Origin: Streptomyces sp. NBC_00443
Lineage (GTDB): Bacteria; Actinomycetota; Actinomycetes; Streptomycetales; Streptomycetaceae
Direction of reading: 5' to 3'
DNA length: 64,000 nt
NCBI RefSeq assembly: GCF_036014175.1
Contig: NZ_CP107917.1
Span: 9,052,001 to 9,116,000 of the forward strand
Shown: one piece after another, positions 16,441 through 26,291 of the stretch
Layout of the letters: each line of letters starts with the position of its first letter
Numbering within the stretch: the first letter of the stretch is position 1
Program-made: the position numbers and the translations under genes
The notes under the pieces: model-generated
The model's input: only the letters and a program-made list of their open reading frames with translations
The model's database searches: none
Told to the model about the DNA's origin: nothing

Positions 16441-19300
16441 TCACCTGCCCGGCGCCTGGGGGAGGCCCAGCTTGCCGTGGACCAGCTGCGCGAAATGGGT
16501 CAAGGTGCGGTCGCTGCCCATGAGTTCGGTAGCGGCCAGGCGGACGTCGAAGTGTTCGCCGGCGCGCACCAGGAACTCGGTGCTGAGCAGCGAGTCGAGT
16601 CCGAAGTCGGTCACCGGCCGCGCGGGGTCCAACTCCTCAGGGGCACTGCGCAGAACGGCGGCGAGTAGCCGGGTCAGGGTCTGGGTGACCGCTGTCCGGG
16701 CGTCGTCGGGTGTCATGGCGGCCAGGTCCCGCAGCAGGTCCGCGCGGCCTTCCGGGCCGGGGGCGGCGTCGGTCGGCACGAGGCCGGTGAAGCGGGCGGT
16801 GCCCAGGGCGGGCAGAAGGCGACGGGCACGGGCCCAGCGGTAGCGGCCGACACCGGCGACGCCGGTGCCCGACCGGAGCAGTCCGTCGGCGGTGGCGAGG
16901 GCTTCGGCGACCGTGAGGGGCTGGAAGCCCCGTTCGGCCATGGCATCGCCGATGGCGTGACGGGCGACGTACCCCGTCTCACCGATGGGGCCCCAGGCGA
17001 GGGCCGTGGCCGGGTACCCCTGGGCGTGCCGGGCACGGGCCTGGGCCTCCAGGTAGGCGTTGCCGGCGGCGTAGGGGGCCTGGCCGATGTTGCCGACGGC
17101 GGCGGCGACGGACGAGTACGTGAGGAACAGGTCCAGGTCGTGCCGCGCGGTGAGGCGGTGCAGTACGGCCGCGCCCTGCGCCTTGGGGGCCAGGACAGCG
17201 GTGAACCGTTCGTCGGTGAGTTCGGACAGGGGCGCCTCGTCGAGGTGCATCGCGGCGTGTACGACTCCGCGCAGCCGGTGCCCGGTGGTGTCGACCGTGT
17301 CGATGACCCGGCGCAGAGCCGCCTCGTCAGTGACGTCGGCGGCATGGGCGGTGGCGCGTACACCGCTCCGGGCCAGGTCCTCCAGGAGGGCCGGCGCCTC
17401 GGGGGCGGTCTCGCCGCGGCGGGAGACCAGCGCCAGGCGGCGGGCGCCGTGGCCGGCGAGCCACCGTGCGGTCGCCGCGCCGAAACCGCTCAACCCGCCG
17501 GTCACCAGGTAGGTGCCGTCGGCGTCCAGGGCGGGCACGTGCGGTGCGGGCCGGATGGGGACCGGTTCGTCCAGCGGGTCGTCCATGGGGTCGAAGGAGA
17601 CGACGACCTTGCCGATGTGCCGCGAGTGCTGGAGGACCTGGAACGCTTCCTCCACCCGGGCGGCCGGATAGACCGTATGTGGCAACGGCCGGTACGCGCC
17701 GCGGTCGATGAGGTCCAGGACGTCGGCGACCAGGCGGGAACCGCGCTCCGGATCCAGGAGCGCGTGGTCGGGATTGAAGCCGATGAAGCTCAGGCTGCGG
17801 TCGAAGGGGCGCATCGGCAGCGTGTTGTTGAGGAAGATGTCGCGCTTGCCGAGTTCGATGAAACGGCCGTTGGGGCGCAGGAGGTCCAGTCCGTGGGCGA
17901 TGGCCTCACCGCTGAGGGAGTTGACGACGACGTCGACGCCGCGGCCTTCGGTGAGTTCGCGGACCCGGGGCACGAAGTCCAGGGTGCGGGAGTCGAGCAC
18001 CTGCCAGGCCCCGAGGCTGCGCAGCAGGTCACGTTTGTTCCGCGTTCCGGCCGTGGCGATCACGCGGGCGCCCCGGGCGTGGGCGGACTGCAGCGCCGCC
18101 AGCCCCACCGCGCCGGCGCCCCCGTGCACGAGCACCGTTTCCCCGGCAGCCACGCGCGCCTGGTCGACCAGAGCGTGGTGGATCGTCAGGAAGGCGACGG
18201 GGAACGTCGCCGCTTCGGCATAGGTCATGGAGTCGGGGATCTTGATCAGGCCGTAGTCGCGGGTGACGCCGTGCGAGGCGAGGGCGGCGGGGAAGGCGCC
18301 GCAGACCCGGTCGCCGACCGCGAAGCCACGCACTCCGGGGCCGACGCCGCACACGATGCCGGCACCGTCGGTGCCCAGTCCACGGCTGAGCGGGCTGTCC
18401 TCCACGGCCTCGGGCGGCAGCAGCCCGTTGGCGCGCATCGGGTCGCGGTAGTTCAGCGCCACCGCGCGCATCTCGACGGCGACTTCACCGGGGCCGGGTT
18501 CAAGGGCGGGCGTCTCCCGCCAGATCAGACGGCGGGGCTGGGATCGCGTGCCTCCAGAAGGCACGGCACACCGGTGGGGACGGCAGGAGACTCGTCGGCC
18601 GGATGTTCGAGGTGAAGGGGAGTGAAGCGGCCGGCCGGCGTGAGGACGACCTCGTCCTCGACCGCGTCCTCACCCCGTCCGGGGTGCGGCACGTGGTGAG
18701 CAGCTCTGCGGCCAGCCGTCGGGCATCGGCGGCCGGATCCCCTGTGCGGTCGAGGGAGATGCGCCGCAGCCCGAGGCCGGGCTGTTCGTTGGCCAGCGTG
18801 CGTGTGGCGCCCCAGATGGCTGCGTCCTCTGGGTGCGCGGGGTGTTCGGGGGCGGGGAACAGGCCGGTGGGGCGGGCGACCAGCCACACCTGTGGGGCCC
18901 GGCCTTCCGGAAGGCCCCCGCAGGCGGCGGCCAGGGTACGCAGGACGGCAGCACGCCGGCTGGTCTGTGCGACGAGTCGCTGCGCGTCGGGCTCGGCCAG
19001 GAGCAGGACGATACGCGGCGAGGTCTCGGTGGGCAGGGCTGCCTTCCACGCATCGGAGTCGGTGGGGGCGGTCAGGCCCGTGCCCGGGCCCAGCAATGCG
19101 GCCAGTTCCCGAGCGGTCGGGGTCTCGGCGTCGCTCTCCGTGGCGACCAGCCAGGCCGCGTCCGTCAGGGGTTCGGGACAGGCGGGCGCATCCGCCGTGG
19201 CGCCGGGCGTGGCGGCCAGCAGAACCGAGTGGTCTGTGGGGCCCGTCTGCCAGGGGCTGGTGAAGCCGCACTGGTGAATCAGCGGTGTCCATGCGTCGCG
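16441..19300 (-). pseudogene. Type I polyketide synthase remnant (pseudo-KR, ER, KR, ACP), 5' truncated
   Basis: Read from 19300 leftward: a piece resembling the end of a DH/methyltransferase region (LIHQCGFTS), a structural ketoreductase half (DAAIWGATRTLANEQPGLGLRRISLD), an enoylreductase domain (LVHGGAGAVGLAALQSA cofactor site), a full ketoreductase domain (LVTGGLSGFGAATARWLA, with the SSVAAAVGNIGQAPYAAGNAYLEA Ser-Tyr-Asn region) and an acyl carrier protein (DFGLDSLLSTEF, Ser carrying the phosphopantetheine arm). Ketosynthase, acyltransferase and most of DH are absent. Two one-base frame changes occur at runs of four identical bases (18673-18676 and 18534-18537) and may be assembly errors. 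The abrupt loss of sequence at about 19296-19303, against the epimerase remnant, looks real. Confidence 0.8.
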
Positions 19301-20088
19301 AGGAGATCTGGCCGATGCGGCCGCCGTTTCCCGCGCGCTCGCCGGCTGCGACGCCGTCATCCACAACGCCGCCCTCGCCGGCGTCAGCGGCCCCCTCACG
19401 CTGTACTGGAACCAACGTGCTGGGCAGCCGCAACGTCATCGACCAGTGCCGTGCCCACGGTGTGGGCATGCTCGTCCACACTTCGACCGCCAGCGTCGTC
19501 TTCCGGCCCGGCGGCCTGGAGAACGCCGACGAACGCCATCCCTACCCCTGTCGGCACCTGGCTGCCTACCCGCACAGCAAGGCCCGGGCCGAAGCCCTCG
19601 TCCTCGCCGGCGACGGCCCCGACCTGGCCACCGTCGCCCTGCGCCCCCACATCATCTGGGGCCCCGGCGACCCGCACTTCGCTCCGGCTCTGGCACGCTC
19701 CGTACGCGGGGGCAGACTGGTGATACCCGGCGACGGCACCAACCTCGTCGACACCACGCACCTGCGCACCGCCGCCCACGCTCATCTGCTCGCCCTGGAC
19801 GCACTCCAGCAGGGCCGGCCCATCGGGGGCCGCGCCTACTTCATCACCCAGGACGACCCCCGGCCCCTTCGCGACATCACCTCCCACTTCCTGCGCGCGG
19901 CCGGACTACGGGCCACCTGGTGCACCGTGCCGGCACCGCTCGCCCGGGCCGCCGCGGCCACCAGCGAGCGCGTGCTGCGGCTGACGGGACTCGCCCGCAC
20001 GCACGCGCTCAGCCGTTTCCTCGTCGCCGAGCTGGTCCACCCTCACTGGTTCAGCATCGAAGCCGCCCGTCGCGACCTGCAGTTCTAA
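19297..20088 (+). pseudogene. NAD-dependent epimerase / 3-beta-HSD-like remnant, 5' truncated and frameshifted
   Basis: The readable part starts at RGDLADAAAVSRALAGCDAVIHNAA, which normally follows the Rossmann GxxGxxG segment by some 55 residues; that segment and the start codon are missing. The frame then changes at about 19403 (one base gained or two lost) and continues TNVLGSRNVIDQCRAHGV with the active-site YPHSKARAE (Tyr-x-x-x-Lys) and ALRPHIIWGPGDP, to the stop at 20088. No usable start exists, so the gene is probably dead. It abuts the truncated PKS gene head to head. Confidence 0.75.
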
Positions 20089-20095
20089 CCCCCGA

Positions 20096-20151
20096 TCACC
20101 TTCGAGGCAGGCATCGCGGAGCTCTCGGGCACGGCATGGCCTGGAAGGTGA
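20096..20151. terminator. Possible hairpin between convergent genes
   Basis: TCACCTTC (20096-20103) pairs with GAAGGTGA (20144-20151) around a 40-base GC-rich loop. It lies between the epimerase remnant and the end of the ThuA-like gene. Confidence 0.35.
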
Positions 20152-20154
20152 CGG

Positions 20155-20988
20155 CTATTCGGCCGCACGGCCGAGCCATTTCAGGCCGTCGATGAGGAAG
20201 CGGTTCTGGGTGGGGCTTGCGAACGTGGACGACAGGCGGGTGTTGGTGGCGTAGTCCATGGCGTTGTGGCCGAAGTTCGCGTACAGCATCCGGTACTGGG
20301 TGTTGGTCCACAGGATCGGGTAATAGCCGCTGTACCAGGACTGGTTGGGGTCGGTGCCCAGGGGGAAGCTCGACGGGTCGACCGATGCCAGGATCTTGAT
20401 GTTCGGCTTGGTGCGCAGGTCGTTGGACCAGCTGTACCACTCGCTCACGGCCGAGGTGAACGTCGCCGGCAGTGCGGTGGTCGAGGGGTGCGTACGGTCC
20501 TCGGTGCGCAGGTTCGCCGTCGTGGGGCCCCACGTGTTCGACCTGAAGTTCCCGCTGCCGAGGAAGGTGTTGTAGTACCAGGGCCACGAACCGGCGTCGG
20601 TGGTGAACGCCGAGACGTGGAAGCCCATCCAGCCGCCGCCCGCCCGCATGTACCGCTCGAAGCCGGCTCGCTGGGCCGCGGTGTCCGGCGCGTCGTCGAG
20701 GAAGAGGACGACCTGGTAGTCGTTCACGCCGCCGTTGGCGAGCAGGTTCCAGTCGGTCGTCGCCCGGTACGTGAAGTTGTTCTGGGCGGCGGTGCGCGGG
20801 AACCACTCGTTGGCTTCCTTGACGAAGTCGATGTGCGCGGCGTCCCAGGTGCCGTTGTAGAAGGCGATGACCTTGAAGGCGGGTGCCCGGTGCGCGGCGG
20901 TGGCGTGGAGTCCGGCGGGCGCCGGGCCCGCCGTCAGCCCCAGCACCAACGCCAGCCCGAACAGCAGTCGTGCTGCCAGCCGCCTCAC
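20155..20988 (-). CDS. Secreted ThuA-like domain protein
   Basis: About 277 residues from the GTG at 20988, which overlaps the stop of the upstream gene (GTGA). A Sec signal peptide (RRLAARLLFGLALVLGLTAGPAPAG) precedes a ThuA-like fold: KVIAFYNGTWDAAHIDFVKEANEWF, VVLFLDDAPDTAAQRAGFERYMRAGGGWMGFH and the late HNAMDYATNTRLSSTFAS. ThuA-like proteins have a glutamine-amidotransferase-like fold and are linked to sugar metabolism; secreted versions are often carried with carbohydrate-active domains. Translational coupling to the lectin/beta-helix gene suggests the two act on the same extracellular substrate. Confidence 0.8.
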   Translation of the reverse strand: MRRLAARLLFGLALVLGLTAGPAPAGLHATAAHRAPAFKVIAFYNGTWDAAHIDFVKEANEWFPRTAAQNNFTYRATTDWNLLANGGVNDYQVVLFLDDAPDTAAQRAGFERYMRAGGGWMGFHVSAFTTDAGSWPWYYNTFLGSGNFRSNTWGPTTANLRTEDRTHPSTTALPATFTSAVSEWYSWSNDLRTKPNIKILASVDPSSFPLGTDPNQSWYSGYYPILWTNTQYRMLYANFGHNAMDYATNTRLSSTFASPTQNRFLIDGLKWLGRAAE

Positions 20989-23219
20989 GGGTGGCTCACC
21001 AGGTTGGCCACGTTGGTGGACGAGTTGGACGGGCCGCCCCGGTCGTTGATGACGTGCCGGATGGTTCCGGTACCGCCGAGCGAGACGGTCACCCTGTTCT
21101 GGAAGCGGACGCCCGGGGTGTTGGGGACTTCGAAGGCGCGCTCGGCGGTGACGGACGGGTTGGCGTTGAAGAAGCAGTAACTGCCCAGCCCGTACGCCTG
21201 GTGGCTGGTCACGGAGTTGGCGACCTTGTAGGCGGCGTAGCCCTGCGTGGAGCCGTTCATCCAGGCGGCCTGGTTGGGCGGGTCGTAGGGCATTTCGTTC
21301 TGGTAGAAGTACGTCCGCCCGCCGTTGCCGTTCCAGATGGTCTGGTGCTTCTGGTAGTGCTCGACGAACAGGCCGTACATGGTGACATTGTCGCCGTTGA
21401 CGATGAGGCCGGTGTCGCCGGTGTTGCTGTTCCAGCCGATGCCGCTGCCGTGGTCGCCGCGCCAGATCCACATGTGGTCGCCGATGACGTTGTCGCTGTT
21501 GACGACGAGACTGGTGGTCGCCTTGCCCACGGCGGCACCGCCGACGCGGAAGTACACGTCATGCAGGGAGGTGGGGTTCGCGGCGTGGTTGGCGGCGGCG
21601 CCGGACGGGCCGATCTCCACCAGGGTCTGGGAGTTGGTCGTACCCGCGTCGAAGAGAACACCCGCGATCTTCACGCCGTCGACGTCGGCGACCGTCATGG
21701 CCGTGATGCCGTTGTCCGGGATGAACGTGGCCAGACCGAGCCCGAGGACCACGGTGTCGGGGCGGGTGACCCGCAGGGTCTGGTTGAGGTGGTAGACACC
21801 GGGGGTGACCAGCAGGTTCTTGCCCTCTGCGAGAGCGGCGTTGATCTGCGCGGCCGTCGCGCCCGGCTTGACGACGAAGAACTGGTCGATGCCGAGCGAG
21901 CTGCCCGCCGCGGCCCCGTTCGCCCAGCTCGTGCCCGAGGAGTTGGTCCGCAGGGAGGGCACGAACACCCGGTAGGCGCCCGCGTTGTCGACGTACAGGA
22001 AGGGCTTCTCCCGTACGGTCGGGGTCTGGTTGACCGTGGTGTAGGGCGGGTTGGGGAACGTGTTGCCCGGGACGCCCTGGCTGCCGACGAAGACCATGTT
22101 CCAGTTGGAGCCGGTCCAGCTGCCGAGCTGGGAGTTGCGGGTCAGCCACTGCTGCTGCGTGCCGGAGCGGACCTGCCCGTCGATCTTCGTGTCGGCCATG
22201 AAGCCGCCGCTGGACCAGCCGCCGTCGCTGAGTTCGAGGTTGCCGCGGACGTGCATGCGCCGGTACCCGGACGCCTGGGAGACGGACCAGCGGTCCGTGC
22301 CGCCCGTGGGGTTCACCGAGAGGTTCTCCGCGCCCCGCCAGAAGTTCTGGGTCGCGTTCTGCGGCGGGAACCAGTCCGCCTCCACGTGCACGGCGCCGTT
22401 GATGGTGACCGAGTCGGGGGACTGGCCCAGGCCCAGGACCTGGGTGTAGAAGCCGACGTTGACGTCATTGCTGTACGTGCCCGGCTTGAACATCACCGCA
22501 TAGCGCTCGGAGCCGAACTGGTTCGTCTCCTGCTGCCGGAATATCGAGTCCAGTCGGCTCTGGATCGTGGACGACGGCATCGACGGATCGAAGACGGCCA
22601 CGTTCGGGCCGAGGTCGACATCCCCCGGGGCGGTGCTCACGGGCGCGACCTGGAAGCGCTGGGCGGCCGAGCCGTTGCACGTGTACTGCACCAGCTGGAC
22701 GCCGTCGGCCGTCGAGGCGGACGGTACGTCAAGACACTTGCCGCTGTGCCGGTTGACGAAGTGGTAGGCGCCGCCGCCCTCGTCGACGGCCTGCCACTGC
22801 TGGTTGTTGCCGCCGCCGTACGTCCACAGATGCACGGCCGCGTTGTCGGCCGTGGACACATCGCTGACATCCACCACCTGCTGGGCGTCGTTGCGGCTGT
22901 TGATCCGCACGTAGCCGTCGCTGGTCGGTGTGAAGCTCCACTGCTGCGCCGTGCTGTTGTTGCAGGCGTACTGCTGCACCGCGGTGCCGTTGACGGTGCC
23001 GGCCGCTCGTGCGTCCAGGCACTTGCCGCTGCCGCTGTTCACCACCGTGGACCAGCTGGTGGGGAGGGCAGCGGCGGAAGGGGCTGCATCGGCGGCGCGT
23101 TCCGGGACGGCCTGGGTGGGCTGGACGGCGCTGAGGAGCGAGGCGGCCGTGGCGGCGGCGACAAAGGCCGCGGTCAACGGACCGCGGCCTCTGACGGTTG
23201 GTCGCGATGTAGGGGGCAT
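20985..23219 (-). CDS. Secreted CBM13 (ricin B lectin) and beta-helix protein
   Basis: 744 residues. Sec signal peptide at residues 1-38 (ending TQA). Residues 55-195 form a beta-trefoil lectin with three repeats, recognised by GKCLDARAAG, QQVVDVSDVS, GKCLDVPSAS and three QxW elements (AQQWSF, NQQWQA, AQRFQV). Residues 205-744 are a pectate-lyase-like right-handed beta-helix resembling GH55-type and adenylyl-cyclase-annotated secreted proteins (VMFKPGTYSNDVNVGFYTQVLGLGQSPDSVTINGAVHV, MWIWRGDHG). No catalytic residues can be assigned with confidence. Transcribed from a near-consensus promoter and coupled to the ThuA-like gene downstream. Likely a polysaccharide-binding or degrading exoprotein. 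Confidence 0.8.
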   Translation of the reverse strand: MPPTSRPTVRGRGPLTAAFVAAATAASLLSAVQPTQAVPERAADAAPSAAALPTSWSTVVNSGSGKCLDARAAGTVNGTAVQQYACNNSTAQQWSFTPTSDGYVRINSRNDAQQVVDVSDVSTADNAAVHLWTYGGGNNQQWQAVDEGGGAYHFVNRHSGKCLDVPSASTADGVQLVQYTCNGSAAQRFQVAPVSTAPGDVDLGPNVAVFDPSMPSSTIQSRLDSIFRQQETNQFGSERYAVMFKPGTYSNDVNVGFYTQVLGLGQSPDSVTINGAVHVEADWFPPQNATQNFWRGAENLSVNPTGGTDRWSVSQASGYRRMHVRGNLELSDGGWSSGGFMADTKIDGQVRSGTQQQWLTRNSQLGSWTGSNWNMVFVGSQGVPGNTFPNPPYTTVNQTPTVREKPFLYVDNAGAYRVFVPSLRTNSSGTSWANGAAAGSSLGIDQFFVVKPGATAAQINAALAEGKNLLVTPGVYHLNQTLRVTRPDTVVLGLGLATFIPDNGITAMTVADVDGVKIAGVLFDAGTTNSQTLVEIGPSGAAANHAANPTSLHDVYFRVGGAAVGKATTSLVVNSDNVIGDHMWIWRGDHGSGIGWNSNTGDTGLIVNGDNVTMYGLFVEHYQKHQTIWNGNGGRTYFYQNEMPYDPPNQAAWMNGSTQGYAAYKVANSVTSHQAYGLGSYCFFNANPSVTAERAFEVPNTPGVRFQNRVTVSLGGTGTIRHVINDRGGPSNSSTNVANLVSHP

Positions 23220-23288
23220 GTCATCTCCTGCGCCGACGATGCGGCGTGAGTGGGGGGTGAAGGCGGTGAACGCTTATTTCATTGCATG

Positions 23289-23317
23289 ATTTAAGGAGTG
23301 ACGGAAACCACTGTCAA
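23289..23317 (-). promoter_or_regulatory. Promoter of the lectin/beta-helix gene
   Basis: On the minus strand TTGACA (23317-23312), 17-base spacer, TTAAAT (23294-23289). This is an almost perfect vegetative sigma-70 promoter in an unusually AT-rich stretch, about 60 bases upstream of the start codon at 23219. Confidence 0.65.
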
Positions 23318-23457
23318 GGCTTTGGTATAGGCCAACTCTGACGGCTGAAGGGCGCACGACCATCCGGACGGCTGCCAGCGCGGCGTGCCGTCGGCCGCGG
23401 TGCCCTTGATGTGCCCTGAGATGCCAGAACGGCTCACCCACGAAGGAGACACACGGC

Positions 23458-23850
23458 ATGCTCGGACAATCGCAGGCGTACAGCGGCTTCTCGGTCGACG
23501 ATCTCGACGCGGCCCGCCGGTTCTACGGGGAGACCCTCGGCCTCCAGGTGGAGGAGATGGGACAGGGCGAGATGCGCATGCTGATCGTGAGGTTCGGCGG
23601 TGGCGGGCACGTCTTCGTCTATCCAAAGGACACGCACACTCCCGCGACGTTCACGATCCTCAACTTCCCCGTGGACGACATCGAGGCCGCCGTCGCCGAA
23701 CTGGAGCGGCGCGGCGTGAGCCTGGAGCGCTACTCCGGGTTCGACCACGACGAGAAGGGCATCGTTCGCGTCGGCCAGGGCGGCCCCATGGCGATCGCGT
23801 GGTTCACCGACCCCGCCGGGAACGTGCTCTCCGTGGTCCAGGAGGACTGA
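23458..23850 (+). CDS. VOC-family (glyoxalase/dioxygenase superfamily) protein
   Basis: 130 residues in one beta-alpha-beta-beta-beta unit pair: YSGFSVDDLDAARRFYGETLGLQVEEM and a second half ending IAWFTDPAGNVLSVVQED. The ATG at 23458 follows AAGGAGA. Members bind metal and range from glyoxalases to resistance proteins; no specific substrate can be assigned. Confidence 0.85.
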   Translation: MLGQSQAYSGFSVDDLDAARRFYGETLGLQVEEMGQGEMRMLIVRFGGGGHVFVYPKDTHTPATFTILNFPVDDIEAAVAELERRGVSLERYSGFDHDEKGIVRVGQGGPMAIAWFTDPAGNVLSVVQED

Positions 23851-24026
23851 CCGGCCGACCTCGGCATCGTGAAGGGACCCTCATCCGTACGGCGGTGTCG
23901 CCGGGGCGCCTGCCGCCGCTCCAGTCCGACTGGCCCCCCGTCGCCGGGCACGCCACGGGCCGCGGTGTGAGACTGCTGAACGACGCGCCCGAACCGCGTC
24001 CGACGGTCCCGACGGGAGGAGACGAG

Positions 24027-25208
24027 GTGGAGACGGCCGAGCCCGGCGGCGGTCCGCTGGAGGAGTTCCTCGCCGACCCGGAGAGCGCGGCGCTGGACCT
24101 GTCCACCGCGGTGGCCCGCTGCTCCAAGGCGCTGGGACTGCAGCACGCGGTGATCTACCTCGCCGACCTCCAGCAGCGCCGGCTGCTCCCGCTGACCGAC
24201 GCGGGCTCTCCGCTGCCGGTCGACGACTCGCTCGCCGGCTGGGCGTACCGCACCCAGTCCCTGCGCGTGGAGGAGTCCGAGGCCGGCGGCATGACGGCCT
24301 GGCTCCCCCTGGTGGACGGCGCGGAGCGGCTCGGCGTACTCGCCGTGCACTCCCCGGCCCTGACACCGGCCTCGCTGCGCCGCAGCCGGACGCTCGCCGC
24401 TCTCCTGGCCATGATGATCACGTCCAAGCGGGCGTACAAGGACTCCTTCGTACGACGGACCCGCACCGAACCGATGCAGCTGCCGGCCGAGATGCTGCGC
24501 GCCTTCCTGCCGCCCCGCACGATCGGCACGGCGCACGTCGTGTCCACGGCCGTACTGGAGCCCGCCTACGAACTCGGCGGCGACGCCTTCGACCACTCCC
24601 TCACCGAGACCACCCTGCACGCCTCCGTCCTCGATGCCATGGGCCACAACCTGGCCTCGGGCCTGACCACCGCGGTGTCGCTCGCCGCCTGCCGCAACGC
24701 CCGGCGCACCGGGGCCGACCTGCCAGAACTGGTGCAGAGCGTGGACGACGCCTTGGCCCGATGGCTGCCCGACCAGTTCTGCACCGGCGTCCTCGCCCAG
24801 CTCGACCTGGCGGGCGGCGTGCTGCGCTGGACCAACTGCGGACACCCCGCGCCGCTGCTCATCCGGGACCAGCGGCTGCTCGTCGACGCCATGGAGCGGG
24901 AACCCGAACCACCGATGGGGTTGCCGTCGCTGCTCGCCCAGAGCACCCGGCAGACCCATGAGATCGCACTCCAGCCCGGCGACCGGGTGCTTCTCTACAC
25001 CGACGGCGTCACCGAGTCCCGTACTCGCGACGGCGGCATGTTCGGCCTGGAGCACTTCACCGACTACATCATCCGCGCCACCGCCGCGGGCGAACTGGCG
25101 CCGGAAACCCTGCGGCGACTGATCCACTCGATCCTGGACGCACAGCCCCGGAGCCTCCGGGACGACGCGACGCTGCTGCTGTTCGAGTGGTGGCCGCCGA
25201 CGCGGTGA
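24027..25208 (+). CDS. SpoIIE-type PP2C phosphatase with N-terminal GAF-like domain
   Basis: 393 residues from the GTG at 24027, preferred because GGGAGGA lies just upstream; a GTG at 23967 is possible. Residues 20-150 form a GAF-like sensor (LSTAVARCSKALGLQHAVIYLADLQQRRLLPL). Residues 170-390 carry the PP2C fold with YELGGDAFDH, SVLDAMGHNLASG and LLYTDGVTESRTRDGGMFG, and the final LRDDATLLLFEW Asp motif. Such enzymes dephosphorylate anti-anti-sigma factors. No anti-sigma partner is encoded next to it. Confidence 0.85.
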   Translation: METAEPGGGPLEEFLADPESAALDLSTAVARCSKALGLQHAVIYLADLQQRRLLPLTDAGSPLPVDDSLAGWAYRTQSLRVEESEAGGMTAWLPLVDGAERLGVLAVHSPALTPASLRRSRTLAALLAMMITSKRAYKDSFVRRTRTEPMQLPAEMLRAFLPPRTIGTAHVVSTAVLEPAYELGGDAFDHSLTETTLHASVLDAMGHNLASGLTTAVSLAACRNARRTGADLPELVQSVDDALARWLPDQFCTGVLAQLDLAGGVLRWTNCGHPAPLLIRDQRLLVDAMEREPEPPMGLPSLLAQSTRQTHEIALQPGDRVLLYTDGVTESRTRDGGMFGLEHFTDYIIRATAAGELAPETLRRLIHSILDAQPRSLRDDATLLLFEWWPPTR

Positions 25209-25224
25209 CGCGAGGCCCTGAGCC

Positions 25225-25244
25225 AGGGCAGGCAGGCCTGCCCT
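25225..25244. terminator. Hairpin between convergent genes
   Basis: AGGGCAGGC and GCCTGCCCT are perfect 9-bp arms with a two-base loop, between the phosphatase stop and the stop of the convergent oxidoreductase. Confidence 0.6.
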
Positions 25245-26244
25245 ACGCGGTGGCGACTGGCTCGTCGCCCTGTGCAGGTGACGACGCGGCGATGAGCTCG
25301 AAGGACCGGAGGCGGTCCTTCAGGGCGTACACCGGTGACACGAGCATCAACTCCTGCGCACCGGTCGCTTCGGTCAGCTCCGTGAGACGGCGTACGACGG
25401 TCTCGGGGTCGCCGTACGCCTGGTGCGCGTGGAACGCCGCGAGGGCCTGCCGCTCCTGGTCGGAGAAGGGATGTGCGGCCGCTTCGGCGGGGGTGGGAAA
25501 GGCGATGTCGCTTCGCGCTTGGAGAAGGCCGACCTTGACGACGTTCATCGGCCCGACGAGCCGTTCGGCCTCTTCGCGCGTCGGGGCGCACACCGCCTCC
25601 ACGCACAGCAGCACACGCGGGCTCGGGCACCAGCGGGACGGCACGAAGTGCGCGCGGTAGTGCCCGATCGCAGCAGCGGTGTTCTCGGGTCGGAAGTGAT
25701 GGGCGAAGGCCATCGGCAGACCGAGCTGCGCGGCGAGAGCGGCCCCTGACACGCTGGAGGCCAGCAGCCAGGGCTCGGGCAGTGAGCCGAGCGCGACCTC
25801 GTCGAGCAGGAAGCGCAGTGTCGCCACCACGTCGTCGCGGTACTCCTCGTCCGTAGCCGGACCCGCCCCGCGCCGCAGGGCCAGGGCTGTCGCCTCGTGC
25901 ACGGTACCCGGGCCACGGCCGATCCCGAGATCGATGCGATCAGGGTGCAGCGCGGCGAGCGTGCCGAACTGTTCGGCCAGCATGATCGGAGCATGGTTGG
26001 GGGCGAGGACGCCCCCGGATCCAAGCCGGATCGAGGACGTCGTCGCGGCGGCGTGAGCGACCAGCACCACCGGCGGGAAGGCACCGATGGCGGGGGAGTG
26101 GTGATGCTCGGCGTACCAGAGCCGTCGGTAGCCGAGCCCTTCGACGCGACGGGCGAACTCGGGCGTGTCCCGCAAGGTGTCGGCGGGGTCCGTCCCGCTC
26201 TGGACCATCGCGACTTCGAGTACGGAGAGCGGCACACCCATCAT
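25243..26244 (-). CDS. LLM-class (luciferase-like) flavin-dependent oxidoreductase
   Basis: 333 residues. Typical TIM-barrel monooxygenase features: YRRLWYAEHHHSPAIGAFPPVVLVAHAAATTSSIRLGSGGVLAPNHAP, then LHPDRIDLGIGRGPGT, and a C-terminal YGDPETVVRRLTELTEATGAQELMLVSPVY. It belongs to the MsnO8-like group of LLM enzymes. Double ATG at 26244/26241; no clear ribosome binding site. The substrate is unknown. The SMI1-like gene is 47 bases upstream and co-directional. Confidence 0.85.
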   Translation of the reverse strand: MMGVPLSVLEVAMVQSGTDPADTLRDTPEFARRVEGLGYRRLWYAEHHHSPAIGAFPPVVLVAHAAATTSSIRLGSGGVLAPNHAPIMLAEQFGTLAALHPDRIDLGIGRGPGTVHEATALALRRGAGPATDEEYRDDVVATLRFLLDEVALGSLPEPWLLASSVSGAALAAQLGLPMAFAHHFRPENTAAAIGHYRAHFVPSRWCPSPRVLLCVEAVCAPTREEAERLVGPMNVVKVGLLQARSDIAFPTPAEAAAHPFSDQERQALAAFHAHQAYGDPETVVRRLTELTEATGAQELMLVSPVYALKDRLRSFELIAASSPAQGDEPVATA

Positions 26245-26291
26245 GTGATCAGTATGGCCGAACGCTTCGTGGGCGGAGGCCTCTTGCACGG

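Noticed and set aside
18541..18564. ATG at 18564 as the start of a 707-residue reductase-ACP protein
   Set aside because: PKS sequence continues upstream in the other frames once single missing bases are allowed for, so this is an internal Met in a split gene.
20883..23249. A 788-codon open frame antisense to the lectin/beta-helix gene
   Set aside because: Low-complexity Val/Gly/Asp/Arg-rich translation with no family match; the opposite strand has a signal peptide and CBM13 repeats.
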